From assembly GCA_018262455.1 (NCBI GenBank), contig JAGSPR010000005.1, positions 1 to 37,377 on the forward strand: a stretch of DNA of 37,377 bases. The letters run 5' to 3'. Within the stretch, counting starts at the first letter, position 1. Each line of letters opens with the position of its first letter. The translations under genes and the position numbers were made by a program. Positions 16,798 to 24,751 of the stretch are shown here, in pieces. Under the pieces are notes generated by a model. That model made no database searches and was not told the DNA's origin. It saw nothing but the letters and a program-made list of their open reading frames with translations. Source of the DNA: Deltaproteobacteria bacterium (lineage in GTDB: Bacteria; Myxococcota; Polyangia; Haliangiales; Haliangiaceae).

Positions 16798-17742
16798 GTG
16801 ACGGACGATCCCCACGAAGGTACGCAGAGCGAGGGCACGCAGATCCTCTCGCGGCCGATCGATTCGATCGAGAAGAAGCTGCCGACGGGCGATGTGTGTC
16901 TCGTCAACCTTCATCCGCCCGGTCCCGACATCGGTCGTCGCATCCCGCTGCTGAACACGCACTACGTCGTGGGCCGGGACAACGACGCCGGCTTCGTGGT
17001 CAATCGTAGCTCGGTGTCTCGCAACCACGCGCGGCTCTACGTGGATGATGAGGGCAGCTGGTGGGTCGTGGACCTGGGCTCGACCAACGGCACGTTCGTC
17101 AACGAGGCCCGGCTTGCGCGAGCGCAGCAGCTCGTGGATTCGGATCAGGTCCGGTTCGGCGACGCGATCTACAAGTTCCTGTCGGGCTCCAACATCGAGA
17201 GCGCGTACCACGAGGCGATCCACAACATGGCCATCCAGGATGGCATGACGGGGATCCACAACAAGCGCTACTTCAGCGAGTTCCTCGAGCGCGAGATCGC
17301 GGTGTCCCATCGTTACGGTCATCCGCTCACGCTCGTGATGTTCGACGTCGATCACTTCAAGAAGGTCAACGACACCCACGGTCACCTGGCGGGAGATGCG
17401 GTGCTGAAGGATCTCGCCGCGCGCATCCGGCCGCGGATCCGCCGCGAGGACCTGTTCGCGCGGTACGGCGGCGAGGAGTTCGCGTGCGTGCTGCCCTCGA
17501 CCGCGCTGGCGGGTGGCATCGTGTTCGCCGAGCACCTGCGTACGCTCATCGCAGAACGCCCGTCCGCGTTCGAGAACCTGGTCATCCCGTTCACGATCAG
17601 CCTCGGCGTCACGACGCTCGACAAGGAGCCAGGGGTCGACGCAGATACCTTGATCAAGCGGGCGGACGAGAACCTGTATACGGCCAAGCGGACCGGCCGA
17701 AACAGGGTTGTTCCGAACCTGCAAGACATCATTCCCAGGTAG
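16798..17742 (+). CDS. FHA-domain diguanylate cyclase (FHA-GGDEF)
   Basis: A 314-residue protein that makes c-di-GMP from two GTP. The FHA domain (about 50-125) keeps its phosphothreonine-binding residues: VVGRDND (R60), SSVSRNHARL (S74, H77) and GSTNGTFVN (94-102). The GGDEF domain (about 143-305) has FDVDHFKKVNDTHGHLAGD and active-site GGEEF (224-228). An RxxD inhibitory site (R215-D218) lies five residues before it, so product inhibition is likely. GTG 16798 is chosen because AAAGAG lies nearby; upstream TTG codons in frame are possible. TATAAA at 16780-16785 could be a -10 element very close to the start. FHA suggests control by a Ser/Thr kinase, common in myxobacteria. Confidence 0.92.
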   Translation: MTDDPHEGTQSEGTQILSRPIDSIEKKLPTGDVCLVNLHPPGPDIGRRIPLLNTHYVVGRDNDAGFVVNRSSVSRNHARLYVDDEGSWWVVDLGSTNGTFVNEARLARAQQLVDSDQVRFGDAIYKFLSGSNIESAYHEAIHNMAIQDGMTGIHNKRYFSEFLEREIAVSHRYGHPLTLVMFDVDHFKKVNDTHGHLAGDAVLKDLAARIRPRIRREDLFARYGGEEFACVLPSTALAGGIVFAEHLRTLIAERPSAFENLVIPFTISLGVTTLDKEPGVDADTLIKRADENLYTAKRTGRNRVVPNLQDIIPR

Positions 17743-17767
17743 CGGGCCTAGGCGACGGCGGCTGGCC

Positions 17768-20230
17768 GTGGCAATCAAGCCCTTGATGATTCCGGCCACG
17801 ATCTCGGCCAAGGCGCTCGAGGATCTCGGCTGGCCGACGCTCGTCGACCACTGGGCCAGGCGTTGCGCGACCAAGCGCGGCGAGGCCCGGGTGCGTGCGG
17901 CGCAGCTGCTGGAGACGATCGAGCGTGCCCGCGAGCGTGCTTCGGAGATCACCGAGGCCCGCGCGCTGTCGGCGAGCTCGGCGCCGCTGCCCCTTGGCGG
18001 GATCTCCGAGATCTCGAACGCGATCGAGCGGGTGCGCAAGTCGGCTGCACTCGAGGCACCCGAGCTGGTGGCGGTCGCGACGACAGGTCGTGCGCTGTCG
18101 CGCCTGCGCGCTCATCTCCGCGAGCACGACGAGCTCGCCCCCCGGCTCGCGGCACGCGGTCAGACGATCGCGGATCTCGGCCACGTCTATCACCCGATCC
18201 TCGAAGCGTTCGATGAGGACGGCAAGCTTCACGATCACGCGAGTGAAGCACTGGGCCCGCTGCGCCGCGCGCTCGCGACGATCAAGACGCAGCTCGAGAA
18301 GCGCATGGCGACGTTGCTCACCGATGAGCGATTCGCGCCGTACCTCCAGGACGCGTACTACACCCAGCGCGAAGATCGCTGCGTCCTGCCGATCCGCACC
18401 GACGGCAAGGGCTTCGTGCGTGGCATCGTTCACGGCACGTCGCAGAGTGGCCAGACGCTGTTCATCGAGCCCGAGGAGATCGTCGATCTCAACAATCGCG
18501 CCAAGCTCGCCGAGGCTGAAGTGCTCGACGAGGAGCGCCGGATCTTCGTCAAGTTCTCGAACTGGATCGCCGAGGAAGCCCCCGGCTTCGAGATCTCGCT
18601 CGCCACGGCCGAAACGCTCGACGTGATCGCCGCGGCCGCGATCATGGCCGACGACACGATCTCGTCGGAGCCGGTGCTCGACGCCGCGCCGCGGATCGCC
18701 CTGCTGCACGCCCGCCACCCGCTGATGTTGCTCGCCGAGCGGCGCTGCGTCGCGAACGACGTCACGGTGGCCGCGGGCCAGACCCTGCTCATCTCCGGAC
18801 CCAATGCAGGCGGCAAGACCGTCGCGCTCAAGACCGTGGGGCTGATCGCGCTGATGGCGCGTGCCGGCCTCCATGTCACCGCCGAGCCAGCCAGCGTGAT
18901 GGGCTGGTTCCCTGACGTCCGTACCGATATCGGTGACGCCCAGAGCCTCGAGCACGATCTGTCGACGTTCTCTGGCCACATGGTCAATCTGCGCGAGCTG
19001 CTCGCCACCGCTGGTCCGGGCTCGCTCGTGCTGATCGACGAGATCGCGGTGGGCACCGAGCCCGAGCAGGGGGCCGCGCTTGCCCAGGCGGTGCTCGAGG
19101 CACTCGCCGAGCGCGGCGTGACCTCGATCGTCACCACGCACTACGATCGGCTCAAGGCGCTCGGCGCGACCGACCCGCGGTTCGCGAATGCCTCGGTCGG
19201 CTTCGATCTCGCGCGCCTCGAGCCCACGTTCAAGTTGCACCTCGGCACACCCGGCAGCTCGGGCGCGCTCGCGGTCGCGCTCCGCATGGGCATCCGGACG
19301 GATGTCGTCGAGCGAGCCCGGCTGCTCATGGGGCCGCAGGTCGCCAAGGTCGAGGACCTGCTCGCCAACGTCGCCGACCAGCAGCGCCGGATCGAGGAGG
19401 AGCGCGCGGCCCTGCTCGCCGAGCTCGAGGCCGTCGAAGCTGATCGTGCCGCGTCGAAGGCGCATCGCGAGCGCTCCAAGCTCCGCCTCGACAAGGAGAT
19501 GCGCGTCGCGCACGGCGAGGCGCTCGCAGCCCTCAAGTCGGCCCGGCGCGAGATCGACGAGGTCCGCCGCGAGGTGCGCGCGCGAGCCGCCGCTGCCGCC
19601 TCGCTCGAGGACGTCAAGACCGCGACGCGTCGCCTCGTCACTCCGGGCGCGCTCGTCGCGCAGCACGAGCCCAAGCGCGCGCAGCCGCCCGGCACGCCCG
19701 CGCGGCCCGAGCAGATCATCCATGGCGCTCCGGTGATCGTGCCGCGGCTCGGTCGCGTCGAGGTCGTGTCGCTCATGCCCGACGACAAGGTCGAGGTCCG
19801 TGTCGGCTCGATGCGCGCCGTGGTGCCGATCAAGGACGTCCTCATGGACACCCACCGGGCAGCCCGACGCGCCGCGAACGCAGCACCGGTCGAGCTCGCG
19901 AAACACGACACGATGCCGGCAAGCCCACCGCCGGTTCACCTGGTCGACGGCGTGCCCGCCGGTGGCCGCGCGAACGCGCGGACCATCGACACCACCGTCG
20001 ACGTCCGCGGCAACCGGGTCGACGAGGCCGTGATCCAGCTCGATCAATTCGTCGACGAGAGTCTGCTCGCCGGCCGAGACGCGGTCTTCGTGATCCACGG
20101 CCATGGCACCGGTGCCCTGCGCACCGCGATCCGCTCGCACCTCGCCACCCACAAGGGCATCGAGAAGTTCCGGCCGGGCGAGCAGAGCGAAGGCGGCGAC
20201 GGCGTGACGGTCGCGTTCCTCAAGGGCTGA
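17768..20230 (+). CDS. mutS2: MutS2 family ATPase/endonuclease
   Basis: An 820-residue MutS2. Family features in order: an N-terminal helical core (LEDLGWPTLVDHWARR), clamp and lever region with QREDRCVLPIRTDGKG and GTSQSGQTLFIEPEEIVDLNN, Walker A ISGPNAGGKT (about 343-352), Walker B LVLIDEIAVGTEP (about 420-432), a long charged coiled coil (about 530-620), and a C-terminal Smr domain (about 739-820). The Smr domain has VDVRG (usually LDLRG) and HGHGTGALR. MutS2 proteins act on branched DNA or on collided ribosomes rather than in mismatch repair. GTG 17768 or ATG 17786 could be the start; neither has a strong ribosome site. It follows the GGDEF gene by 25 bases and may share its transcript. 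It converges with the TPR genes after 4 bases. Confidence 0.95.
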   Translation: MAIKPLMIPATISAKALEDLGWPTLVDHWARRCATKRGEARVRAAQLLETIERARERASEITEARALSASSAPLPLGGISEISNAIERVRKSAALEAPELVAVATTGRALSRLRAHLREHDELAPRLAARGQTIADLGHVYHPILEAFDEDGKLHDHASEALGPLRRALATIKTQLEKRMATLLTDERFAPYLQDAYYTQREDRCVLPIRTDGKGFVRGIVHGTSQSGQTLFIEPEEIVDLNNRAKLAEAEVLDEERRIFVKFSNWIAEEAPGFEISLATAETLDVIAAAAIMADDTISSEPVLDAAPRIALLHARHPLMLLAERRCVANDVTVAAGQTLLISGPNAGGKTVALKTVGLIALMARAGLHVTAEPASVMGWFPDVRTDIGDAQSLEHDLSTFSGHMVNLRELLATAGPGSLVLIDEIAVGTEPEQGAALAQAVLEALAERGVTSIVTTHYDRLKALGATDPRFANASVGFDLARLEPTFKLHLGTPGSSGALAVALRMGIRTDVVERARLLMGPQVAKVEDLLANVADQQRRIEEERAALLAELEAVEADRAASKAHRERSKLRLDKEMRVAHGEALAALKSARREIDEVRREVRARAAAAASLEDVKTATRRLVTPGALVAQHEPKRAQPPGTPARPEQIIHGAPVIVPRLGRVEVVSLMPDDKVEVRVGSMRAVVPIKDVLMDTHRAARRAANAAPVELAKHDTMPASPPPVHLVDGVPAGGRANARTIDTTVDVRGNRVDEAVIQLDQFVDESLLAGRDAVFVIHGHGTGALRTAIRSHLATHKGIEKFRPGEQSEGGDGVTVAFLKG

Positions 20231-20234
20231 CTGC

Positions 20235-21500
20235 TCAGGGCCCGATGACCGAGAACACGGCCTTGTAGTAGGCGTCCTTGTCCTTGATCGGAGGCAGCAC
20301 GATCTTCATCGCGAGCGGTTCGATGCAGCGGATCGCGCTGTCGAGCTCCGCGCGCGCGGGCGGGGACACCTTGTCGATGGTGTCGTTTGGCAGGATCGTG
20401 ATGCCTTCGGGAGGTGCGAACGATCGCCGCATCCCTGGCGTCACCGGCGTGCGTGGACCGGCCTTGGTGAGCGCAACCTCCATCACGGTGTTCGGCAGCT
20501 TCGCCATGCACGCGCGCATCTGTGGCATCAGCTTGCGCACGACCGTGCGGGCGATCGTGACATCGAGCAGCGCGTTGCCGCCGCGCTTCTCGACCACCTC
20601 GGGAAACTCCGTCGTCTTCAGCTCGCGCAGGTGGTCCTCGGCACGCCGGCGCCAGGGGCTGTCGGGTGCGATCGTGAGGAAGCGGCGGAAGTAGAGCAGC
20701 GAGAACTCGGGGTGAGGTGGATCGTAGATGCTGTGCGCCAGTCCGAGCAGGTACTCGGCCTCGCCGATTCCGAGCAGTGGCAGCGATGGGTTCTTGAGCG
20801 TCGTGAGCTCGCGGTCGGCGGCGAGCGCCCGGCGACCGGCCTCGATCGCCTCGGATGGCCTGCGGGCGCGATCGTAGGCGCCGGCGAGCAGCCAGCGCAC
20901 GAGCGGCTGCGAGACATCGTTCTGCTCGGCGGCGGCCTCGAGCGCGGCGATCGCCTCCTCGAGCTTGCCAAGCGCGATCCGGACCTCGCCGAGTCGCATC
21001 CAGACCTCGCCACTGCTGGCGCCACTTGCCGCGGCTTCGGCGAGCGTGCGCTCGGCGCTGGCGAGCTTGCCGGCACGCGCCTGGCAGAGCCCGAGTCGGC
21101 GCCGCAGCTCCGCGGTGGCCTTGGGCTCGGCGTTGGCGGACCGCCCGCGCACCGTGGCGTTGGCGAAGTCCGCGGCGCAGCCGGCCCAGTCCTTCAGCGT
21201 CATCGCCGCCTCTCCGCGCATCCGATAGGCGCGCGGATCGTCGGGCATCAGCTTGATTGCCTCGCCAAGCTTCTTGACCGCATCCTGTGCGCCCTCGGCG
21301 TTGCGGTCATCGAGCGACTGCTGCGCCTCGGCGAGCATCGACTCGTAGGGCGTGCGCTGGGGGTTGGTCGCGGACTCCCACAAGCCCGACTTCGCGGCGG
21401 CCTCGTCGTCCTTGTCGACGGGTTCGGGTGGATAGCGCTTGGATTGCGCCGTTGCCTGCGTCGTCGCGAGCAGGACCACGACCGCGGAGAGCCACTTCAT
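20235..21500 (-). CDS. Exported TPR protein
   Basis: A 421-residue protein with a signal peptide (MKWLSAVVVLLATTQATAQS). TPR-like helix pairs run from about 50 to 290, for example LGEAIKLMPDDPRAYRMRGEAAM and GEVWMRLGEVRIALGKLEEAIAALEAA. The C-terminal 100 residues hold paired cysteines (RKLMPQMRACMAKL and LDSAIRCIEPLAMKIVLPP) in a spacing that recalls the C-terminal domains of myxobacterial AgmX-type gliding or transport proteins; this is only a suggestion. It is the third gene of a minus-strand TPR operon, 33 bases after the second. Confidence 0.8.
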   Translation of the reverse strand: MKWLSAVVVLLATTQATAQSKRYPPEPVDKDDEAAAKSGLWESATNPQRTPYESMLAEAQQSLDDRNAEGAQDAVKKLGEAIKLMPDDPRAYRMRGEAAMTLKDWAGCAADFANATVRGRSANAEPKATAELRRRLGLCQARAGKLASAERTLAEAAASGASSGEVWMRLGEVRIALGKLEEAIAALEAAAEQNDVSQPLVRWLLAGAYDRARRPSEAIEAGRRALAADRELTTLKNPSLPLLGIGEAEYLLGLAHSIYDPPHPEFSLLYFRRFLTIAPDSPWRRRAEDHLRELKTTEFPEVVEKRGGNALLDVTIARTVVRKLMPQMRACMAKLPNTVMEVALTKAGPRTPVTPGMRRSFAPPEGITILPNDTIDKVSPPARAELDSAIRCIEPLAMKIVLPPIKDKDAYYKAVFSVIGP

Positions 21501-21533
21501 CGCCAGAGCCTCACAGGGACCAGAACGGCCATC

Positions 21534-22559
21534 TCAGAGATCCCTGAACGGATCGAGCCGAGGGATCGGGCGGAACTTCCGCTTGGCGAGGAGCGCGTCG
21601 AGGTGTTCCTTCGCGCGGGGCTGGAACTGCGGGTGCGCCCCGCTCCTGATGAACTCGCGCCACTCGGTGATCGCCGCCTCGGTGTTGCCGAAGGCCTCTT
21701 CGATCATCGCGTAGTAGTAGTGGACCTCGCCCCGCGGCACGAAGAACGTGTTGCCGACCTCGACACTGCGCTGGAACGCCAGGTACGCCTCCGCGCCTTG
21801 CTGGCGGACGATCGTCTCGGCCTGTGAGGCCCGGCCATCACGATCCATGGCGACGGCGAGCCCGTACCAGGTCGACGCATCGCTGCTGTGGCGGGCGGCC
21901 TGGCGATACGCGTCGATCGCGACATCGAGCTGGCCGAGCATCATCTGGGTCTCGGCAAGGTTGCCCCACACCCGGCTGATGTCGGAGTCGTCGAACGAGC
22001 CAGATCGATCCAGGAGCCGTTCGTAGTCAGCGACCGCCTTGTGGAGGTGTTCCTTGGTCGCGAGCTTGGTGTGGAGGATCGCGCGCTCGAACAGGATGCT
22101 GGATCCTTCGAGCGAGCTGAACCTGGGATCGAGCGGTGCACGGGCCTCGAACGCCTCCCAGGCACGGATCACTTGCTCGGCGATGCCGACATCGATCGCC
22201 TCGACCCGCGAGCAGTCCCGCAGCGGCGACGCCCGGTAGCCGCGCAGGTCATCGAGACAGCTCTCGAGGTAGAACGAGTACAGCGTGTCCGCGATCCGCG
22301 CATGCGGTTCGCCGGCGTTCGGCCGGATGGCGGCGGCGGCACGGTACGAGGCGAGCGCGAGGTCGAGCTCGGCCCTGAGCGAGGCGAGCGAGTTGCTGCG
22401 CGAGTTCGCCGCGAGCACGTGCTCGTCGCCGTTCGCCAGCTCGGCCTCGTACTTGTCGTTGGTCGCGGTTGCCGAGCGATCGACCGCGCGGTCCCACACG
22501 TTCCCGTGTGCGGTCCCGACGAGGAGGACGAGCCCGAGCAGGGCGCGGATCGCCTTCAC
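21534..22559 (-). CDS. Exported TPR protein
   Basis: A 341-residue protein. VKAIRALLGLVLLVGTAHG is a signal peptide. Helical repeats follow, with clear TPR units such as ASLRAELDLALASYRAAAAI and WGNLAETQMMLGQLDVAIDAYRQAA. The tail RKFRPIPRLDPFRDL is short and basic. GTG 22559 is supported by a GTGA overlap with the upstream stop; the frame is open much further upstream but that part is Arg-rich shadow sequence. Probably a periplasmic scaffold; no catalytic motif is seen. Confidence 0.82.
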   Translation of the reverse strand: MKAIRALLGLVLLVGTAHGNVWDRAVDRSATATNDKYEAELANGDEHVLAANSRSNSLASLRAELDLALASYRAAAAIRPNAGEPHARIADTLYSFYLESCLDDLRGYRASPLRDCSRVEAIDVGIAEQVIRAWEAFEARAPLDPRFSSLEGSSILFERAILHTKLATKEHLHKAVADYERLLDRSGSFDDSDISRVWGNLAETQMMLGQLDVAIDAYRQAARHSSDASTWYGLAVAMDRDGRASQAETIVRQQGAEAYLAFQRSVEVGNTFFVPRGEVHYYYAMIEEAFGNTEAAITEWREFIRSGAHPQFQPRAKEHLDALLAKRKFRPIPRLDPFRDL

Positions 22560-23578
22560 GGGTGCACCGACGGTGGCCTGTGGCGAATGACCGCTCCGCC
22601 CGGCGGCGCGATCTGGGTGGCGGGGCGGATGCCCGGGCTTGCGCGCCGTTGGGCATCGATCGCGGCGATGTGGTCGAGCGCGCGACCGCGCCACGCCGAG
22701 TCGGTGGACACGGCGTACAGCGCCCACTCCGCGCGGGCCTCGGCATAGTGACCGAGCGATTCGTAGAGCAGGCCGAGGTAGTAGTGCTGATCCTCGGCCG
22801 GCGCGAACCGCATCTTCGCGAGCTCCCCTTGCACGTGGGGCCAGTACTGCTGCTGGAAGGCGGCCTGCATGTGATCCAGGACTTCGAACGCAGCGCTGCG
22901 CTGCTCGTCGCGATCGTAGATCACGGCGAGCGAGAAGGCGACCAGCGCCACGTCCTGACCGTAGTAGCCGAGCGAGCCGGTCGGCAGCACGTTCTGCAGC
23001 GTGTCGATCGCGGACGCGACCTCGCCGCGAGCCGCGAGCGCATTGGCGAGGTGGACGAGCGACTCCGCGGTGCCGGGGTTGATCGGCCCCTGCGCGGCGC
23101 GGAGATAGCGGATCGCCGTGTCGCGGTTGCCCAGGCGGAGGTAGATCGCGCCGAGCCGGCCGGTGACCTCCGCGCCGGCCTTGTCGGCTCCGGTCACGCG
23201 CACACTGGCTTCGAGCGCGTCGATCGCCTCGCGGGTCTTGCCGAGCTCGTCGGCGGTGCGGCCGAGCAGGGCGAGCACGTCGGTGTTCTCGGGCGAGAGC
23301 TTGTGGGCGTAGCGCAGCAAGTTGTAGGCGTCGCGGAAGAACCGCATCCGTTGATCGACGGCCCACTCGGCATCGGTCAGCATGGCCTCGTCGGGCTGGC
23401 GCATCACGTTGCGCGCCTTGCCCAGCAGGTCGCGGACCTCATCTCCATGCGGCTCGATCACCTCGCGCCAGAAGTCGTCGCGATTGGCTGCCGGGGCTGG
23501 CCGTGGGGCGACCGGCTTGGCCTGGGCGTGGCTTGTCGTCGCGACGACCATGACCCCGACGAGCAATGCCCAGCGCAC
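22556..23578 (-). CDS. Exported TPR protein
   Basis: A 340-residue protein and first gene of the TPR operon. From GTG 23578 the protein starts with VRWALLVGVMVVATTSHAQA, a signal peptide; ATG 23617 would add 13 residues. TPR units include AYNLLRYAHKLSPENTDVLALLGRTADELGKTREAIDALEA and YYLGLLYESLGHYAEARAEWALYA in pieces. No ribosome site precedes the GTG. CATACT at 23585-23590 is a possible -10 only 6 bases before it. Its stop overlaps the next gene's start (GTGA). The three proteins probably act together in the periplasm, in an unknown process. Confidence 0.8.
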   Translation of the reverse strand: MRWALLVGVMVVATTSHAQAKPVAPRPAPAANRDDFWREVIEPHGDEVRDLLGKARNVMRQPDEAMLTDAEWAVDQRMRFFRDAYNLLRYAHKLSPENTDVLALLGRTADELGKTREAIDALEASVRVTGADKAGAEVTGRLGAIYLRLGNRDTAIRYLRAAQGPINPGTAESLVHLANALAARGEVASAIDTLQNVLPTGSLGYYGQDVALVAFSLAVIYDRDEQRSAAFEVLDHMQAAFQQQYWPHVQGELAKMRFAPAEDQHYYLGLLYESLGHYAEARAEWALYAVSTDSAWRGRALDHIAAIDAQRRASPGIRPATQIAPPGGAVIRHRPPSVHP

Positions 23579-23751
23579 CGGGTCAGTATGCCGGCCAGGT
23601 CCGGGGTGTGCCAGCATCGTGCGTCGGGTTGGGGGTTCGAGCTGGCCCAACTCGGGGGTGTAGGCCCCAAGTGGACGAGCGCCGATCCATCATGGTTCCA
23701 GAGGTTTGCGAGCGGTGGGCCGCTGGCCCACGGATTGCGTGAACTCCACTC

Positions 23752-24678
23752 GTGGACCGAGCAGTCATCGCAACCGCGACCGAGCTGTTCCAGTGCGGGC
23801 ACTACCCGTCTGTACTGGCCGTGTGCTGCGACGCGCTGCGGGACGAGCCGGAGTGCGCGGCGTTGTTGGAGATCCGGGCCCGCGCCTTCATCGCGCTACG
23901 CAGGGATGTGGACGCCCAGGCCGACCTCCGGCGGCTGATCCGGCTCGATCCCCAGCGCAGCCTCGCGTACCGCCTGCTCGGCGAGCTCGCCGCACGCCGC
24001 CACGAGATCGAGTCCGCCAGGATCTTCTTTCGCGAGACCCTTCGGCTCGATCCGGGCGATCGGGAAGCGGCTGACTGGCTCCGGAGCGTCGATCCGCTCG
24101 CTCGACCCGCCGGCGTGGCCCGCAATTCCCCGGCAGCTGCGGCCGCGGTCGCTCGGTTTCCCCGTGCATGTCCGCCCGAGCCGTCAACGACGCGGTTCGC
24201 CCGCGGCACGCTGTCCTCAGCGTCATCAGACGACGTCACCAAGCCGTACCACCGTGCGCCACCGCCGTTCGCGCGCGGCTCTGAACGCGATGGGGAGGCC
24301 TGGAAGACGCCGACCCCCGCGCCGCGCCCGGATGGTGGGCCGCCGAACCCGCGACGCCAGGTCGCCGCGCTGGCAAAGGTCCCGGTGGCAAAGGTCCCGC
24401 TGGCCACGACCCCGCCGACCGTGGTCCCGCCGACCGTGGTCCCGCGGTCGATCGCCCGAGGTTCGATCCCCGAGCTGGCAGGGTTCGGCGAGTACCTCGT
24501 GTCGGCGGGCATCCTGACGCACGAGCGGCTGCGCGCGGCGCGGGCCTACCAGCGCTCGATGGGGGTCCAGCTGTCGACCGCGATCGTGACGCTCGGCCTC
24601 GCGACGCCACAGCGGATCGAGTGGGCAGCCGTCGCGCACCAGTCGCAGCTCGCGCGCGCACGTCAGCCCGCGAGCTGA
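23752..24678 (+). CDS. TPR protein with MshEN-like C-terminal domain
   Basis: A 308-residue protein without signal peptide. Residues 1-115 are TPR-like helices (YRLLGELAARRHEIESARIF). Residues 116-237 are a long disordered Pro/Ala-rich linker with short repeats (KVPVAKVP, PPTVVPPTVVP). Residues 238-308 resemble the MshEN/GspE N-terminal domain: GFGEYLVSAGILTHERLRAA followed by a second half, LSTAIVTLGLATPQRIEWAA. In ATPases such domains can bind c-di-GMP through paired RLGxxL motifs. Here the Arg is missing in both, so binding is doubtful. GTG 23752 has no strong ribosome site. It diverges from the TPR operon. It could link TPR partners to a type II secretion or pilus ATPase. Confidence 0.72.
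   Translation: MDRAVIATATELFQCGHYPSVLAVCCDALRDEPECAALLEIRARAFIALRRDVDAQADLRRLIRLDPQRSLAYRLLGELAARRHEIESARIFFRETLRLDPGDREAADWLRSVDPLARPAGVARNSPAAAAAVARFPRACPPEPSTTRFARGTLSSASSDDVTKPYHRAPPPFARGSERDGEAWKTPTPAPRPDGGPPNPRRQVAALAKVPVAKVPLATTPPTVVPPTVVPRSIARGSIPELAGFGEYLVSAGILTHERLRAARAYQRSMGVQLSTAIVTLGLATPQRIEWAAVAHQSQLARARQPAS
24371..24441 (+). repeat. Two adjacent in-frame 15-base duplications
   Basis: TGGCAAAGGTCCCG plus one base is repeated at 24371-24385 and 24386-24400. After 11 bases, CCGCCGACCGTGGTC is repeated exactly at 24412-24426 and 24427-24441. They encode the Val/Pro/Lys repeats in the linker of the TPR-MshEN-like protein and keep frame. Confidence 0.9.
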
Positions 24679-24751
24679 TCGCGTTTGCTCCCAGTTTCCT
24701 TGCGCACCGTCGCATCGCCGATCGGATCCGGTCTACCGTCCGCGATCGTAG

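Noticed and set aside
17729..20152. Minus-strand open frame of about 800 codons opposite mutS2
   Set aside because: Composition is that of an antisense shadow (Arg, Asp, Glu, His rich) and mutS2 is unambiguous.
23591..23620. Sigma-54 promoter suggested by TGGCAC on the minus strand upstream of the TPR operon
   Set aside because: The TTGCA half is not found at the required five-base spacing.
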